Source: an uncultured Oscillospiraceae bacterium (GTDB taxonomy: Bacteria; Bacillota; Clostridia; Oscillospirales; Ruminococcaceae). Taken from it: a DNA stretch of 64,000 bases. The position numbers were made by a program, and so were the translations under genes. This document shows positions 34,092 through 42,628 of the stretch, piece by piece. The stretch spans positions 96,132-160,131 of the forward strand of contig CAJUMG010000001.1 of assembly GCA_910587335.1 (NCBI GenBank), given 5' to 3'. Within the stretch, counting starts at the first letter, position 1; every line of letters starts with the position of its first letter. Below the pieces are notes generated by a model that was given only the letters and a program-made list of their open reading frames with translations, searched no databases and was not told the DNA's origin.

Positions 34092-34958
34092 TTATTCCAT
34101 AATTTCCTTTAGCGCTTCCATCTCTTTTTTGTCCACCCGAATCCGCCCGTCCCGCAGCAGATGGACCTCTTCTTTTGGGTAAATCCGCGCCGGCGCGTCC
34201 GGGTTCCCGTCCAACCGAACCTTTAGCAAACCGGATAGTAGGTTCACCTCGACTACCTTGCCTTTCCCGTCGGCGGTGCCCACCAGCGCCCCCACCTTCG
34301 GGGTGGAGCGCAAAAGATCCTCGTACGCCTCCTGCTCGTATTTTAAGCAGCACATTAACCTCCCGCAGCTGCCGGAAATCTTCACCGGGTTTAAGGATAG
34401 GTTCTGCTCCTTGGCCATCTTGATCGATACCGGCTGAAACTCTCCTAAAAAGGTGGCGCAGCAAAACGGCCGCCCGCAGATGCCCAGTCCCCCCAGCATC
34501 TTGGCTTCGTCCCGCACGCCAATTTGCCGCAGCTCAATCCGCGTCCGAAAGACCGACGCCAAATCCTTCACCAGCTCCCGAAAGTCCACCCGGCCGTCCG
34601 CGGTAAAATAAAAGAGGATCTTGTTGTTGTCAAAGGTGTATTCCACGTCCACCAGCTTCATTTCCAGCTTGTGGGCCGCAATTTTTTCGTTGCAGATTTT
34701 CGCGGCGGCCACCTGCTTTTCCTGGTTTTTCCGCACCTGGACCAAATCCTCCGCCGTCGCCTTGCGGATGACCTTTTTCAGCGGCTTTACGATGCTTTCG
34801 TCGTCGACCTGGCGATTTTCCATCGCCACCTCGCCGCACTCGATTCCCCGCGCCGTCTCGACAATCACGCAGTCCGTCTTCTGCGCCTGAATGCCGGCAG
34901 GGTCAAAATAATACACCTTGCCCACCTGTCTAAACCGTACTCCAATAACTTCCGCCAT
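34092..34958 (-). CDS. ricT: RicT/YaaT (PSP1 domain) protein
   Basis: 288 aa. In Bacillus, RicT works with RicA and RicF in a Fe-S complex that guides RNase Y and phosphorelay activity. The C-terminal PSP1 domain carries the cluster-type cysteines in GICGRPFCCATF and GSCGRLMCCLKYE. The neighbours darA-holB-ricT are in the classic Bacillus tmk-darA-yaaR-holB-ricT order, which supports the call. A lysine/glutamate-rich tail follows (HLLRDGRIRVDKKEMEAL). Confidence 0.92.
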   Translation of the reverse strand: MAEVIGVRFRQVGKVYYFDPAGIQAQKTDCVIVETARGIECGEVAMENRQVDDESIVKPLKKVIRKATAEDLVQVRKNQEKQVAAAKICNEKIAAHKLEMKLVDVEYTFDNNKILFYFTADGRVDFRELVKDLASVFRTRIELRQIGVRDEAKMLGGLGICGRPFCCATFLGEFQPVSIKMAKEQNLSLNPVKISGSCGRLMCCLKYEQEAYEDLLRSTPKVGALVGTADGKGKVVEVNLLSGLLKVRLDGNPDAPARIYPKEEVHLLRDGRIRVDKKEMEALKEIME

Positions 34959-34970
34959 GGCTCCTCCATT

Positions 34971-35930
34971 CTATTCCTCGAAAGCGCTGCCGATCCCGGC
35001 GCCCAGCCAGGTGGTCAGCAGCGGCATGCTCATATTTTGCCGGGCATATTCCATCCCCTTGTCTATTATACCAAGGACCTTGCCCGCCTGCAACGGAAGA
35101 ATTCGGTACTTTTGTCCCTTTTGCGCCAAAAAAGCGTCTTTTGTGTTTTCCGCCAGCGTCTGCCGCACCTGTTCCAGGCACAGGGTCAAGCCCTCCCGGT
35201 CGCTTTCAAAGCCGGATAGAATCTGCAAAATGCCAAACCGGTCCGCCCTTTCGATTTTTTCGCACAGACTCTGGGCCTTTTCCCCCAGCGCCGCGTATTT
35301 TTCGTCGGCCAAAAGCCGCCTTGCCCGCCCCAGATTGCCGCCGCTTTGCGCCGCGGCCCACTGGGCTTTCTCGGCATCCAGAGTCGGGTCCTCCTCCCGC
35401 AACGCTTGGGCGGTCAGCGCCTGACCCAGACGCTCCAGCGGCAGCGTCACCACCCGGGACCGCACCGTCTCCAGCAGCTTAAAGCGGTTGTCGCAGGTCA
35501 AAACAAAAAGGACGCCCGCCGGTGGCTCCTCCAAAAGCTTTAGCAGCGCATTTTGGGCCCAAGCGGTCATGTACTGGGTCTCGCAGAGGATGTATACCTT
35601 GCGCGAAGCCTCGTTTGGCTTAATCCAGGCGTCCGCCCGCAGCCATTCCACCTGCTCTTTCTTAAAGGACTTTTTCCCCGCCTCCGGACCAATCGTCTGT
35701 ACATCCGGGTGGATGCTTTTCAGAATCTTGCGGCAGTGGCGGCACTGTCCGCACGGCGGCTCTTCCCCCTCGCAAAGGGCGGCCGCGGCGATGAGCCGGG
35801 CAAAGGTCTTCCGGCCGGTGCCCTCCTCCCCTTCCAGCAAAATTCCATGCGGAAAGCGCCCGTCTCTTTGATAAAAGACGAGCGCCTCTTTTGCCTTATG
35901 ATTTCCATAAAACCCATCTAACAGCGACAT
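34971..35930 (-). CDS. holB: DNA polymerase III delta-prime subunit
   Basis: 319 aa clamp-loader subunit. Zinc module CEGEEPPCGQCRHC, sensor-like LLKLLEEPPAGVLFVLTCDN, and an N-terminal P-loop remnant GEEGTGRKT whose Walker Lys position is Arg, consistent with non-ATPase delta-prime. 12 nt before ricT and 18 nt after darA. Confidence 0.92.
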   Translation of the reverse strand: MSLLDGFYGNHKAKEALVFYQRDGRFPHGILLEGEEGTGRKTFARLIAAAALCEGEEPPCGQCRHCRKILKSIHPDVQTIGPEAGKKSFKKEQVEWLRADAWIKPNEASRKVYILCETQYMTAWAQNALLKLLEEPPAGVLFVLTCDNRFKLLETVRSRVVTLPLERLGQALTAQALREEDPTLDAEKAQWAAAQSGGNLGRARRLLADEKYAALGEKAQSLCEKIERADRFGILQILSGFESDREGLTLCLEQVRQTLAENTKDAFLAQKGQKYRILPLQAGKVLGIIDKGMEYARQNMSMPLLTTWLGAGIGSAFEE

Positions 35931-35948
35931 TTCCTCTTCGCTCCCAGA

Positions 35949-36272
35949 TTACAGCTTTTTAAACTGTTCAACATCCAATACAAAGATGGTCGCACCGCCA
36001 ACCGTAACCTCTACCGGGAAGGAGGTGTACATTCCCACCCCATAAGAAGCGGAGGACGGAACCATCTGTTTTCTTCTCTTACTGTGCTCGCCAATCACAC
36101 CAATTGCCTTTTCCACATTTTCGTCTTCCGTACCAATCAGGAACGTCGTGTTTCCGCTCATCAAAAAGCCACCGGTGGTAGCCAGCTTGGTGACCGAAAA
36201 ATTATTTTTGGTCAGCGCAGAAGAAACCATGGAGCTATCATCGCTGGAAACAATCGCAAGTATCAATTTCAT
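35949..36272 (-). CDS. darA: Cyclic di-AMP receptor, PII-like DarA/PstA
   Basis: 107 aa. MKLILAIVSSDDSSMVSSAL, the flexible GGFLMSGNTTFLIG loop and the C-terminal VGGATIFVLDVEQFKKL are characteristic of the DarA family, a trimeric PII-like sensor of c-di-AMP. ATG at 36272 is preceded by AGGAGGG; the frame to 36296 lacks support. Confidence 0.95.
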   Translation of the reverse strand: MKLILAIVSSDDSSMVSSALTKNNFSVTKLATTGGFLMSGNTTFLIGTEDENVEKAIGVIGEHSKRRKQMVPSSASYGVGMYTSFPVEVTVGGATIFVLDVEQFKKL

Positions 36273-36391
36273 ATATAAGCCCTCCTTTTGGCACAACTTT
36301 ATGTCTTGTGTTTATTATAGCACAGTTTTCCGGAAATTGCCATAGGTTTTTTGGTTACAAAGCTGTAAAATTTGTATAAATTAGTGAAAAA

Positions 36392-37426
36392 TCAGTGCTT
36401 TTTTCGTTTTTCCCGAATCGCCATCGCCCATTCCACCAGCTTGCCGGTCAACGGACGATAGGTGTAGTTCCACTCCCCGGCAAATTCATCCAGTTGGCCG
36501 TTAAAGCCCTTTTTAAACCGGTATAGCCCATACATGGGACCGTTTTCGTCCAGATTGCCGGATACTCCCTGAAAATCATACAGGGTGCATCCCGTTTCTA
36601 CCGCCCAACGGATCATCTCCCACTGCATGAGGTAATTGGGCATGACGTTTCGGTAAACGTTGTCCGAAGCGCCATATACATAGCAGGTTTTCCCCGCATA
36701 GTTGGTGGCAATGGCGCCGCAGACGGCCGTTCCCTCGTAAAAGCCCATATACAGCCTGGCATGCTCGCCCAGCGCATCCAGCATCCGCGCAAAATAGCTT
36801 TTGGGGCGGGTGCGGAATCCGTCCCGCTCGCCGGTTGTCTGCATAATCCGGACAAAATCGTCTAAGTATTCCTGGCCCACCACCTTGATCTGTACGCCGT
36901 GCTTTTGGGCTACCCGCACATTATAGCGGGTTTTCTGGGTCAGATTTTTGAACAGTTCCTCTTCGCTGCGGCCATTTAAAAAAAGATGGTAGTTAAACCG
37001 CGCCTGAATGGTCTCGAACCCTTCCGGACCGGCAAAAAGGGTAAAACCCATTTCCTTCATGGTCTGGGCGATGGAGGTATCGGAGGAAAGGACCTCCGGG
37101 TCCCACTTGAGCTGATAGGCTTTATGGCGCTTTGCCAACTGATCCAAGCCGCTTTTTAGCTCCTGTAGCAAAGGCCGGTTCTCCAGGTCGCAGACCGGCC
37201 CCCTGGGCGCATATAAAAGCGAGGCGCCTAAAAGCGGCAGCTTTTGCACCAACACGGCACAGCCGGCAGTGATTTTGCCATCGCCGTCCCGCACCACTAC
37301 TACCTCTCCTTTCCAGTTGTTTTTCACCTGGAACCACCGGGTAGACTGGGTAAATCCACCCCGGGGATGGCTTTTGCAAAAGGTTTCATACTCTTCATAT
37401 TGTTCCGGCCGCAAAATTTCCGTCAT
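36392..37426 (-). CDS. FemABX-type lipid II peptide-bridge aminoacyltransferase
   Basis: 344 aa double-GNAT FemABX protein that adds an amino acid from aminoacyl-tRNA to the stem peptide of lipid II. Family marks: FTQSTRWFQVKNNWKG near the start, LYAPRGPVCD, QKTRYNVRVAQKHGVQIK, and the C-terminal LYDFQGVSGNLDENGPMYGLYRFKKGF. The coiled-coil arm of Staphylococcus FemA is missing, so it resembles FemX/MurM-type proteins. It starts 4 nt after queG stops. The amino acid added cannot be stated. Confidence 0.9.
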   Translation of the reverse strand: MTEILRPEQYEEYETFCKSHPRGGFTQSTRWFQVKNNWKGEVVVVRDGDGKITAGCAVLVQKLPLLGASLLYAPRGPVCDLENRPLLQELKSGLDQLAKRHKAYQLKWDPEVLSSDTSIAQTMKEMGFTLFAGPEGFETIQARFNYHLFLNGRSEEELFKNLTQKTRYNVRVAQKHGVQIKVVGQEYLDDFVRIMQTTGERDGFRTRPKSYFARMLDALGEHARLYMGFYEGTAVCGAIATNYAGKTCYVYGASDNVYRNVMPNYLMQWEMIRWAVETGCTLYDFQGVSGNLDENGPMYGLYRFKKGFNGQLDEFAGEWNYTYRPLTGKLVEWAMAIREKRKKH

Positions 37427-37430
37427 ATGC

Positions 37431-38267
37431 TTACTCTCCTATCTCCGTTCCGCTGCCGGACGGTTTTCTCTTTATTATGCGCAGATTTCGCTGTAATACT
37501 TTTTGTCCGCGATAGCCAAAGGCTTTTTCCTTTAACAGCCGCGGCAGGTCCTCTTCCTGAATCAGCCCGTCCAGTCCTTGGCAAAACGCGGGGATATCCG
37601 CCGGCTTTGGCGGATGGTTATACGGACACACATCGCTGCAAATATCGCATCCCCACGCCAGGCCGCCTTTTTGTATCTGCTCTTCTTCCCAAAGGGTCAA
37701 CTCCCCTTTTTTCTGGGTGATGTGGGACCGGCAGCGGCTTTTATCCACCCCTGCCGGTGACAGAGCTTTTTGCGGGCAGGCGTCCAGACAGCGGCGGCAA
37801 TCGCCGCACCCCTCCTGCACCGGCGCCGATGGTTCCAGCCAAAGTCCGGTGACGATTTCGGCAATAAAATGGTAGGTGCCGTAGGCCGGACTTACCAAAA
37901 GCCCGTTTTTCCCCACAAAGCCCAAGCCCGCCAAATAGGCGGCGGTCACCTCGCGGATCGGTGAATTGTCGGTGAAAAACACAAATTCCTGCCCGGGCCA
38001 CCGCGCCTTCATTCGGTCCACCACAGGGGAAAGAAGCTCCTGCACCAACAAATGGTAATCTCTCGCCCAGGCATATCGGGAAATATTATGCGGCCGCTCC
38101 CCCGCATAATACCCCAGTAGACAAACGATCACCGACTGGGCGTCCGCCGGCAGCCTGGACCGATTCCGGCATTCCAGCAGCGGCAGCGTTTTCTGGAAGG
38201 AGGCGATCCCCCAATGATTTATACCCGCTTGTGCCAAAATCCCTTCGATTTCTTCCTTTTCGTCCAT
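37431..38267 (-). CDS. queG: Epoxyqueuosine reductase-like, short form
   Basis: 278 aa cobalamin/Fe-S protein with an N-terminal DUF1730 domain and two 4Fe-4S motifs: CGDCRRCLDACP and the CDICSDVCPYN block. QueG reduces epoxyqueuosine to queuosine in tRNA. The C-terminal HEAT-repeat region of longer QueG proteins is missing; a short clostridial form is common. No other queuosine gene is nearby, so function rests on homology. Immediately follows trmB (4 nt). Confidence 0.85.
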   Translation of the reverse strand: MDEKEEIEGILAQAGINHWGIASFQKTLPLLECRNRSRLPADAQSVIVCLLGYYAGERPHNISRYAWARDYHLLVQELLSPVVDRMKARWPGQEFVFFTDNSPIREVTAAYLAGLGFVGKNGLLVSPAYGTYHFIAEIVTGLWLEPSAPVQEGCGDCRRCLDACPQKALSPAGVDKSRCRSHITQKKGELTLWEEEQIQKGGLAWGCDICSDVCPYNHPPKPADIPAFCQGLDGLIQEEDLPRLLKEKAFGYRGQKVLQRNLRIIKRKPSGSGTEIGE

Positions 38268-38271
38268 CGGT

Positions 38272-38931
38272 CTACCCCACCCAAACGGCGATCAGCGCCT
38301 TAATCGGGATTCCTTCCGCCTCGAACATGTCCTCGTGCTCTGTGCGGATATTTCCGGTAAAATCGCTGTGTGCCAGATCCCAGGTTTCCCAACGGATGGA
38401 GAATCCACAGTCGAGAAAATACTGGCGGGAGTGGCGGAATAGCATATCATCGTCGGTTTTAAAGCGGATTTCTCCGCCGGGGCGCAGAAAGGCTTTGTAT
38501 TTTTCCAGCTGACGGGTATGGGTCAGACGCTTTTTAAAATGCTTTGGCCGCGGCCAGGGATTGCAAAAATTGATGAAAATCCGCTCCACCGTGTCCTTTT
38601 CCGACACAATCTCCCCGATCCGCTCAATGTCATAGGCGGCTAAGCGCACATTATCCGGCTGCCGGTCTGTTGGGCCAAACAGCGCGTCGATCTTTCTGCG
38701 TCCCACCCCCAGCATGTTGCTGCTGATGTCCACCGCCAACAGGTTTACCTGGGGATTCTCCAGCGCAAACTGAGCGGCAAATCCGCCCTTACCGCATCCC
38801 AGCTCCAGATATAATGGCTGCGGCCGGGCAAAAGCCTCCTGCCATCGTCCCCGATAGTCGGCAGGCTCCTTTATATATAACGGGCTTGCCTCCAGTTCCG
38901 GAACCGCCCACTTTTTTCTTCGCATCCGCAT
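38272..38931 (-). CDS. trmB: tRNA (guanine-N7-)-methyltransferase
   Basis: 219 aa SAM-dependent enzyme methylating G46 of tRNA. LELGCGKGGFAAQFA (SAM site), FINFCNPWPRPKHFKKRLTH and GGEIRFKTDDDMLF are the standard motifs (IN-F-DPWP variant reads CNPWP). GGGAG precedes the ATG at 38931. First gene of trmB-queG-femX. Confidence 0.94.
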   Translation of the reverse strand: MRMRRKKWAVPELEASPLYIKEPADYRGRWQEAFARPQPLYLELGCGKGGFAAQFALENPQVNLLAVDISSNMLGVGRRKIDALFGPTDRQPDNVRLAAYDIERIGEIVSEKDTVERIFINFCNPWPRPKHFKKRLTHTRQLEKYKAFLRPGGEIRFKTDDDMLFRHSRQYFLDCGFSIRWETWDLAHSDFTGNIRTEHEDMFEAEGIPIKALIAVWVG

Positions 38932-38962
38932 AGAATTTCGCTCCCTTTTTTGTGTTCTTTTT

Positions 38963-38991
38963 ACTTTAACACAGTTTTTTTCTCAAGACAA
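38963..38991 (-). promoter_or_regulatory. Sigma-A promoter of trmB
   Basis: TTGTCT (38986-38991), 17 nt spacer, TAAAGT (38963-38968). Confidence 0.6.
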
Positions 38992-39001
38992 GCGGCTGCG
39001 A

Positions 39002-39030
39002 TTGTGTTTTTCTTCTTTGCGTGCTATAAT
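39002..39030 (+). promoter_or_regulatory. Sigma-A promoter of the membrane-sensor gene
   Basis: TTGTGT (39002-39007), 17 nt spacer, TATAAT (39025-39030). It leaves a leader of about 190 nt that holds an imperfect hairpin near 39103-39146. Confidence 0.65.
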
Positions 39031-39227
39031 GACCTCAAAAAATAAAAATGGCTTTATTCTTATGGATATTGCCTTGCGCCCGATCTAAACTATTGTTGAC
39101 CGAAAAGACGGGCGGCATGCGAAAAATCCGCAAAATGCCGTCTTTCTTCCTACTCTTATGATCCCCAATGGTTTTTCTCCGGTTCGGCGCAGACAAGCCG
39201 GACCGATCCCAAAAAGGAGGAGCACCC

Positions 39228-39968
39228 ATGTTTAAAACAAAAAATCTCACCCTGATCCTCATCGGCATCATGTTATTCAGTCTTTTGCTGACGATTGTTG
39301 GAATTACCCTTCCCATCAGCCGAAAGTCGGATAAAATCGAGGAGGCCGGCAGTCAAAGTATGCTTTCTGGCGACGCCATCGCCATTGCCATGGGCCACTA
39401 TAGCTCTACATCCCTGCGGCTGCTTCAGGAGTACCCCAGCGATTCTTCCGCCTACCGCAGCCTGTGCGGGCTGCTGGAGCGCATGCGGGAGCACTACCAT
39501 TTCCAGGACGTCTACACTGTAACCCGCAACAATATGGGGTATTTTTATGTGCTGGACTCCCAATACGTCCAGTCCCAAACAGAGGGGTATCACCCCATCG
39601 GCTCTGACTTTTCCTTCGACCGGTATGGCAAAGAGGTTAAACAGCTTTTGGATGACATCTATGACGGGAACAGCACCGGCGGATTTGTCCGTAAAGCGAT
39701 CAAGTCAGAGGACGGTACCTTTATAGTCGCCGCTGCACCGATTATGGATGGGGAAAAGGTTTTGTCTGTTTTGTGTATGGATATCCCCTTAGATGGCATT
39801 CAATTTCATAAGCTGTGGTTTATCAACTTCCATTACGTTTCCTGGATTTGCGGGATTCTCTTCTTCCTTTCCGCTGGCGCACTGTTTTATCTGCATTACC
39901 ACAACCGGCAGAAAAAACTACAGGAAAAGGGCGTTGCAGACCTGTCTGTACCGGAAGAGAATCTGTAG
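39228..39968 (+). CDS. Membrane protein with extracellular PDC/Cache-like sensor domain, no output domain
   Basis: 246 aa. A first membrane helix (about 7-27, LTLILIGIMLFSLLLTIVGI), an external domain of about 170 aa resembling the Cache/PDC sensor fold (HYHFQDVYTVTRNNMGYFYV; GGFVRKAIKSEDGTFIVAAA), and a second helix (about 205-226). It ends in a 25-residue cytoplasmic tail without kinase, GGDEF or MCP domain. Strong AGGAGG before ATG 39228. This is sensor architecture without signalling output; a partner protein is needed, or it is a truncated receptor. Not recognised at family level. Confidence 0.65.
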   Translation: MFKTKNLTLILIGIMLFSLLLTIVGITLPISRKSDKIEEAGSQSMLSGDAIAIAMGHYSSTSLRLLQEYPSDSSAYRSLCGLLERMREHYHFQDVYTVTRNNMGYFYVLDSQYVQSQTEGYHPIGSDFSFDRYGKEVKQLLDDIYDGNSTGGFVRKAIKSEDGTFIVAAAPIMDGEKVLSVLCMDIPLDGIQFHKLWFINFHYVSWICGILFFLSAGALFYLHYHNRQKKLQEKGVADLSVPEENL

Positions 39969-39995
39969 CGCGGCTTTGTCCGGCCTGTAACCGAT

Positions 39996-40031
39996 AAAAG
40001 CAGAGGAAAAATTCCTCTGCTTTTATTATTT
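39996..40031. terminator. Bidirectional terminator between the sensor gene and rqcH
   Basis: AAAAGCAGAGGAA and TTCCTCTGCTTTT arms. Confidence 0.85.
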
Positions 40032-41795
40032 CTATCCCTTTACCAAAAGCGCCGCTACCTTTTCTTTGTCCGGGGTGACAATCGCCGTTTCAAATTTATC
40101 ATAAATTACCTTGCCCGGCTTTGCTCCGGATGGCTTTTTGACATTTTTGACGATGGTGTAATCCACCGGGACCAACGCCGATTCCCGCGCGCGGCTGTGA
40201 TAAGCCGCAATGACCGCCGCTTCCTCTAACGTCCGGTTGGGGATCTGTTTTCCACCCGCCATAACAACTGTATGGGAACCGGGGATTTTCTGGGTGTGGA
40301 ACCACATATCATAATGATGGGCGTCCTTTAACGTCAGCCGGTCGTTCTGCACATTGTTTCGTCCTACCAGAATGGTAAATCCGTCGGAGGACCGATATTC
40401 CACCGGCAAAAGCTTTTCCGGCTTTTTGTTTTTGTCCTTATATTTTTTTATATACCCTGTCTGGCTCAATTCTTCCCGAATGGCGGTAAGCTCCGATTCT
40501 TTCGCCGCCCGCGCCAGCGAATCAAACACAGAATCCAGATATTGTAATTCCTCCTGACTTTGGGCGATTAACTCCTGAAGCTTTTTCTCCGCCGTATCCT
40601 GTTTTCGATATTCACTGTAATATCTTTGGGCATTTTGAACAGGCGTCAGGGCCGGATCCAAGGGAATCTCCACTGTCGGCAGCGCTTCGTCATAAAAATT
40701 CTGGGCCCGCAGCACCCTGTCTCCCTTTGTAATTTGATAAAGGTTGGCGCTTATTAGGTCGCCGCTGATCTTTAGCTTTTCCCGACTCGCGCATTCCTTC
40801 AACTCCTCTTGCTGGGCCGCGATTTTGCGGGCAATCCGATCAGAGGTGTTGGCCAATAGCCGGAGTAGATCGTGGGACCGCTGTTTCATCCGGTCCATCT
40901 GGTCCCGCTCCGCATAAAAGCTATCGAGCAGCGCCGAATAGCTCTTCTCCTCCCGGCTGATCAGCGCTCCTCGGAACTGATGAATCGGCAAAAAGGAAAA
41001 ATCCCGGGGCTTTTTAGAAGGCTCCAGCAAAATGGTCGGGACGCCGCTGTATTCCTGTAGCCGGAGCTTTAGCATAGACAGCCACTCCTCCAGCCGCTTT
41101 TTCTGCTGCTCATCCAGCTCGTCCGCCCGGACATTTGCTGTGCGGACCGCATAATTTTCCGCCTCCCGGCAGGTCAGTGGGGACATTCCCTGTACCGCCG
41201 ACAGCAGCGCCTTGGAAACCTCCCGGCCGCCGGCCGCCGCCACCCGCTCTACAATCTGCGAAGCGCTGACCGTCCGTAAATCCAGCTTGTCCGGCTGAGG
41301 AGGCGGTAGCTGATAGGTCATGCCCGGCAGAATCTGCCGCACACTGGACATCTCCGCGTCAATCCGCTTTACCGCGTCAATAATCTTCCCATTTTGATCC
41401 ACCAGGATGATGTTGGAATGCCTGCCCATAATCTCCAGAACAAGGGTCAGTTCCACCAAATCTCCCAGCTCGTTTACCGATTCAAATACCAGGCGGAGCG
41501 TTCGGTCCATCCCCTCCTGCTCCAGCCGCATGAGCCGCGCCGAACCCAGATGCTTTCGAAGCAGCATGCAGAACATCGGCGGCTGCTTGGGGTTTTCCGG
41601 AGCCGCCTCGGTAAAATGGATGCGGGCCCCGCCGGCATTTGCTGAGAGAAGCAGCTTTCCGGAGCCGCCCTTCCAGCGAAGGGCAATGATAACCTCTTCC
41701 CGGGTCGGCTGATGAATTCGATCTACCCGCGCGCCAATGATCTTCTGCTCTAATTCATGGCTTAAAAGATATAAAAACATTCCGTCAAAGGCCAT
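40032..41795 (-). CDS. rqcH: Ribosome quality-control protein RqcH (NFACT family)
   Basis: 587 aa. RqcH binds stalled 50S subunits and adds C-terminal alanine tails to nascent chains. NFACT-N (MAFDGMFLYLLSHELEQKII) includes the catalytic Asp97-Arg98 pair (EGMDRTLRL) required for tRNA binding; coiled-coil NFACT-M follows and NFACT-R ends the protein (DMWFHTQKIPGSHTVV). Older annotation calls these fibronectin-binding proteins. Follows trmK by 3 nt. Confidence 0.95.
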   Translation of the reverse strand: MAFDGMFLYLLSHELEQKIIGARVDRIHQPTREEVIIALRWKGGSGKLLLSANAGGARIHFTEAAPENPKQPPMFCMLLRKHLGSARLMRLEQEGMDRTLRLVFESVNELGDLVELTLVLEIMGRHSNIILVDQNGKIIDAVKRIDAEMSSVRQILPGMTYQLPPPQPDKLDLRTVSASQIVERVAAAGGREVSKALLSAVQGMSPLTCREAENYAVRTANVRADELDEQQKKRLEEWLSMLKLRLQEYSGVPTILLEPSKKPRDFSFLPIHQFRGALISREEKSYSALLDSFYAERDQMDRMKQRSHDLLRLLANTSDRIARKIAAQQEELKECASREKLKISGDLISANLYQITKGDRVLRAQNFYDEALPTVEIPLDPALTPVQNAQRYYSEYRKQDTAEKKLQELIAQSQEELQYLDSVFDSLARAAKESELTAIREELSQTGYIKKYKDKNKKPEKLLPVEYRSSDGFTILVGRNNVQNDRLTLKDAHHYDMWFHTQKIPGSHTVVMAGGKQIPNRTLEEAAVIAAYHSRARESALVPVDYTIVKNVKKPSGAKPGKVIYDKFETAIVTPDKEKVAALLVKG

Positions 41796-41798
41796 TTT

Positions 41799-42497
41799 TT
41801 ATCCCTCTCCCCTTTTCCATTTCTTTATAACAGCAAAAATTTCTTTCGCAAGATTGTAATATTCTTCTTGTTTATTGCTTTTTGTATTCGATTTTTCCAA
41901 ACCTTTTGCCATGTTCCATAAAGACTGTGCCTGTCTTTCTAAATATTCTTCCGCCTCAGCGCAGGGGAATTTTGGCAATAGTCCCACCCGGGCAAACAGA
42001 TCGCTCACCGCCTGCGTTTTACCGCACCAGTGCGCCTGGATCACCGTATAGGCAAATCCATTTGCGGACACCGCTTTTTCTTTTAGCATTTCGTAGCCCC
42101 GCCGATACAACCCTTCTCGCAGGACATGGTGCTTGGTCATCGGCTGCAATAAAAATTTTTGGGACGGATTTTCCCACCCGGCTTCGTCTAAAATATGCAA
42201 AATCGTGTCTGCGCCCATCCCCGCGATCACAATATCGTCTACCTGTTCCGGCAAAAGGCCGGTCAGCCCGTCCCCTAAAAGCAGCCGGGACCGATCCTGC
42301 AAGCCGTATTTTTTCAGCGTTTCCGCCGCTTTTTCCAAGGGCTTTTGGTGGATGTCACAAGCGTAGCCGAATACGGCTTTTCCCTCCAGCAGCAGCCGGG
42401 CGATCAGATAACCATGATCTGTACCGATGTCAGCTACCCGGCTGCCCGGCCGTACCATCGATTCTACCGCTGACAGTCTCTCATCTAATGTAATCAT
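41799..42497 (-). CDS. trmK: tRNA (adenine22-N1)-methyltransferase
   Basis: 232 aa. Rossmann SAM-binding motif VADIGTDHGYLIARLLLEGK, followed by the family block DDIVIAGMGADTILHIL and a C-terminal coiled segment (SNTKSNKQEEYYNLAKEIF). TrmK makes m1A22 in tRNA. Usually followed by a Nif3-like gene; here it is rqcH. Confidence 0.92.
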   Translation of the reverse strand: MITLDERLSAVESMVRPGSRVADIGTDHGYLIARLLLEGKAVFGYACDIHQKPLEKAAETLKKYGLQDRSRLLLGDGLTGLLPEQVDDIVIAGMGADTILHILDEAGWENPSQKFLLQPMTKHHVLREGLYRRGYEMLKEKAVSANGFAYTVIQAHWCGKTQAVSDLFARVGLLPKFPCAEAEEYLERQAQSLWNMAKGLEKSNTKSNKQEEYYNLAKEIFAVIKKWKRGEG

Positions 42498-42523
42498 ACG
42501 CCTATCCCCCTTTGGCTTTTTCT

Positions 42524-42552
42524 ATTGTACGGCAAAAATGGGAAAAGGACAA
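42524..42552 (-). promoter_or_regulatory. Sigma-A promoter of trmK-rqcH
   Basis: TTGTCC (42547-42552), 17 nt spacer, TACAAT (42524-42529), overlapping the terminator of the MFS gene. Confidence 0.65.
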
Positions 42553-42570
42553 GTAACAGCCTTTTCCCAT
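42533..42570 (-). terminator. Intrinsic terminator after the MFS gene
   Basis: GGGAAAAGG / CCTTTTCCC hairpin (11 nt loop) followed by ATTTTTG on the minus strand. Confidence 0.75.
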
Positions 42571-42628
42571 TAAAGTTTTCTTTCTTTTTACTAAAAATCA
42601 ATTCATCGCAGAAGGAGCGGAAACCTCT

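Noticed and set aside
39049..39162. A 37-codon open frame in the leader of the membrane-sensor gene
   Set aside because: No Shine-Dalgarno sequence and it overlaps a hairpin; a leader peptide cannot be supported.
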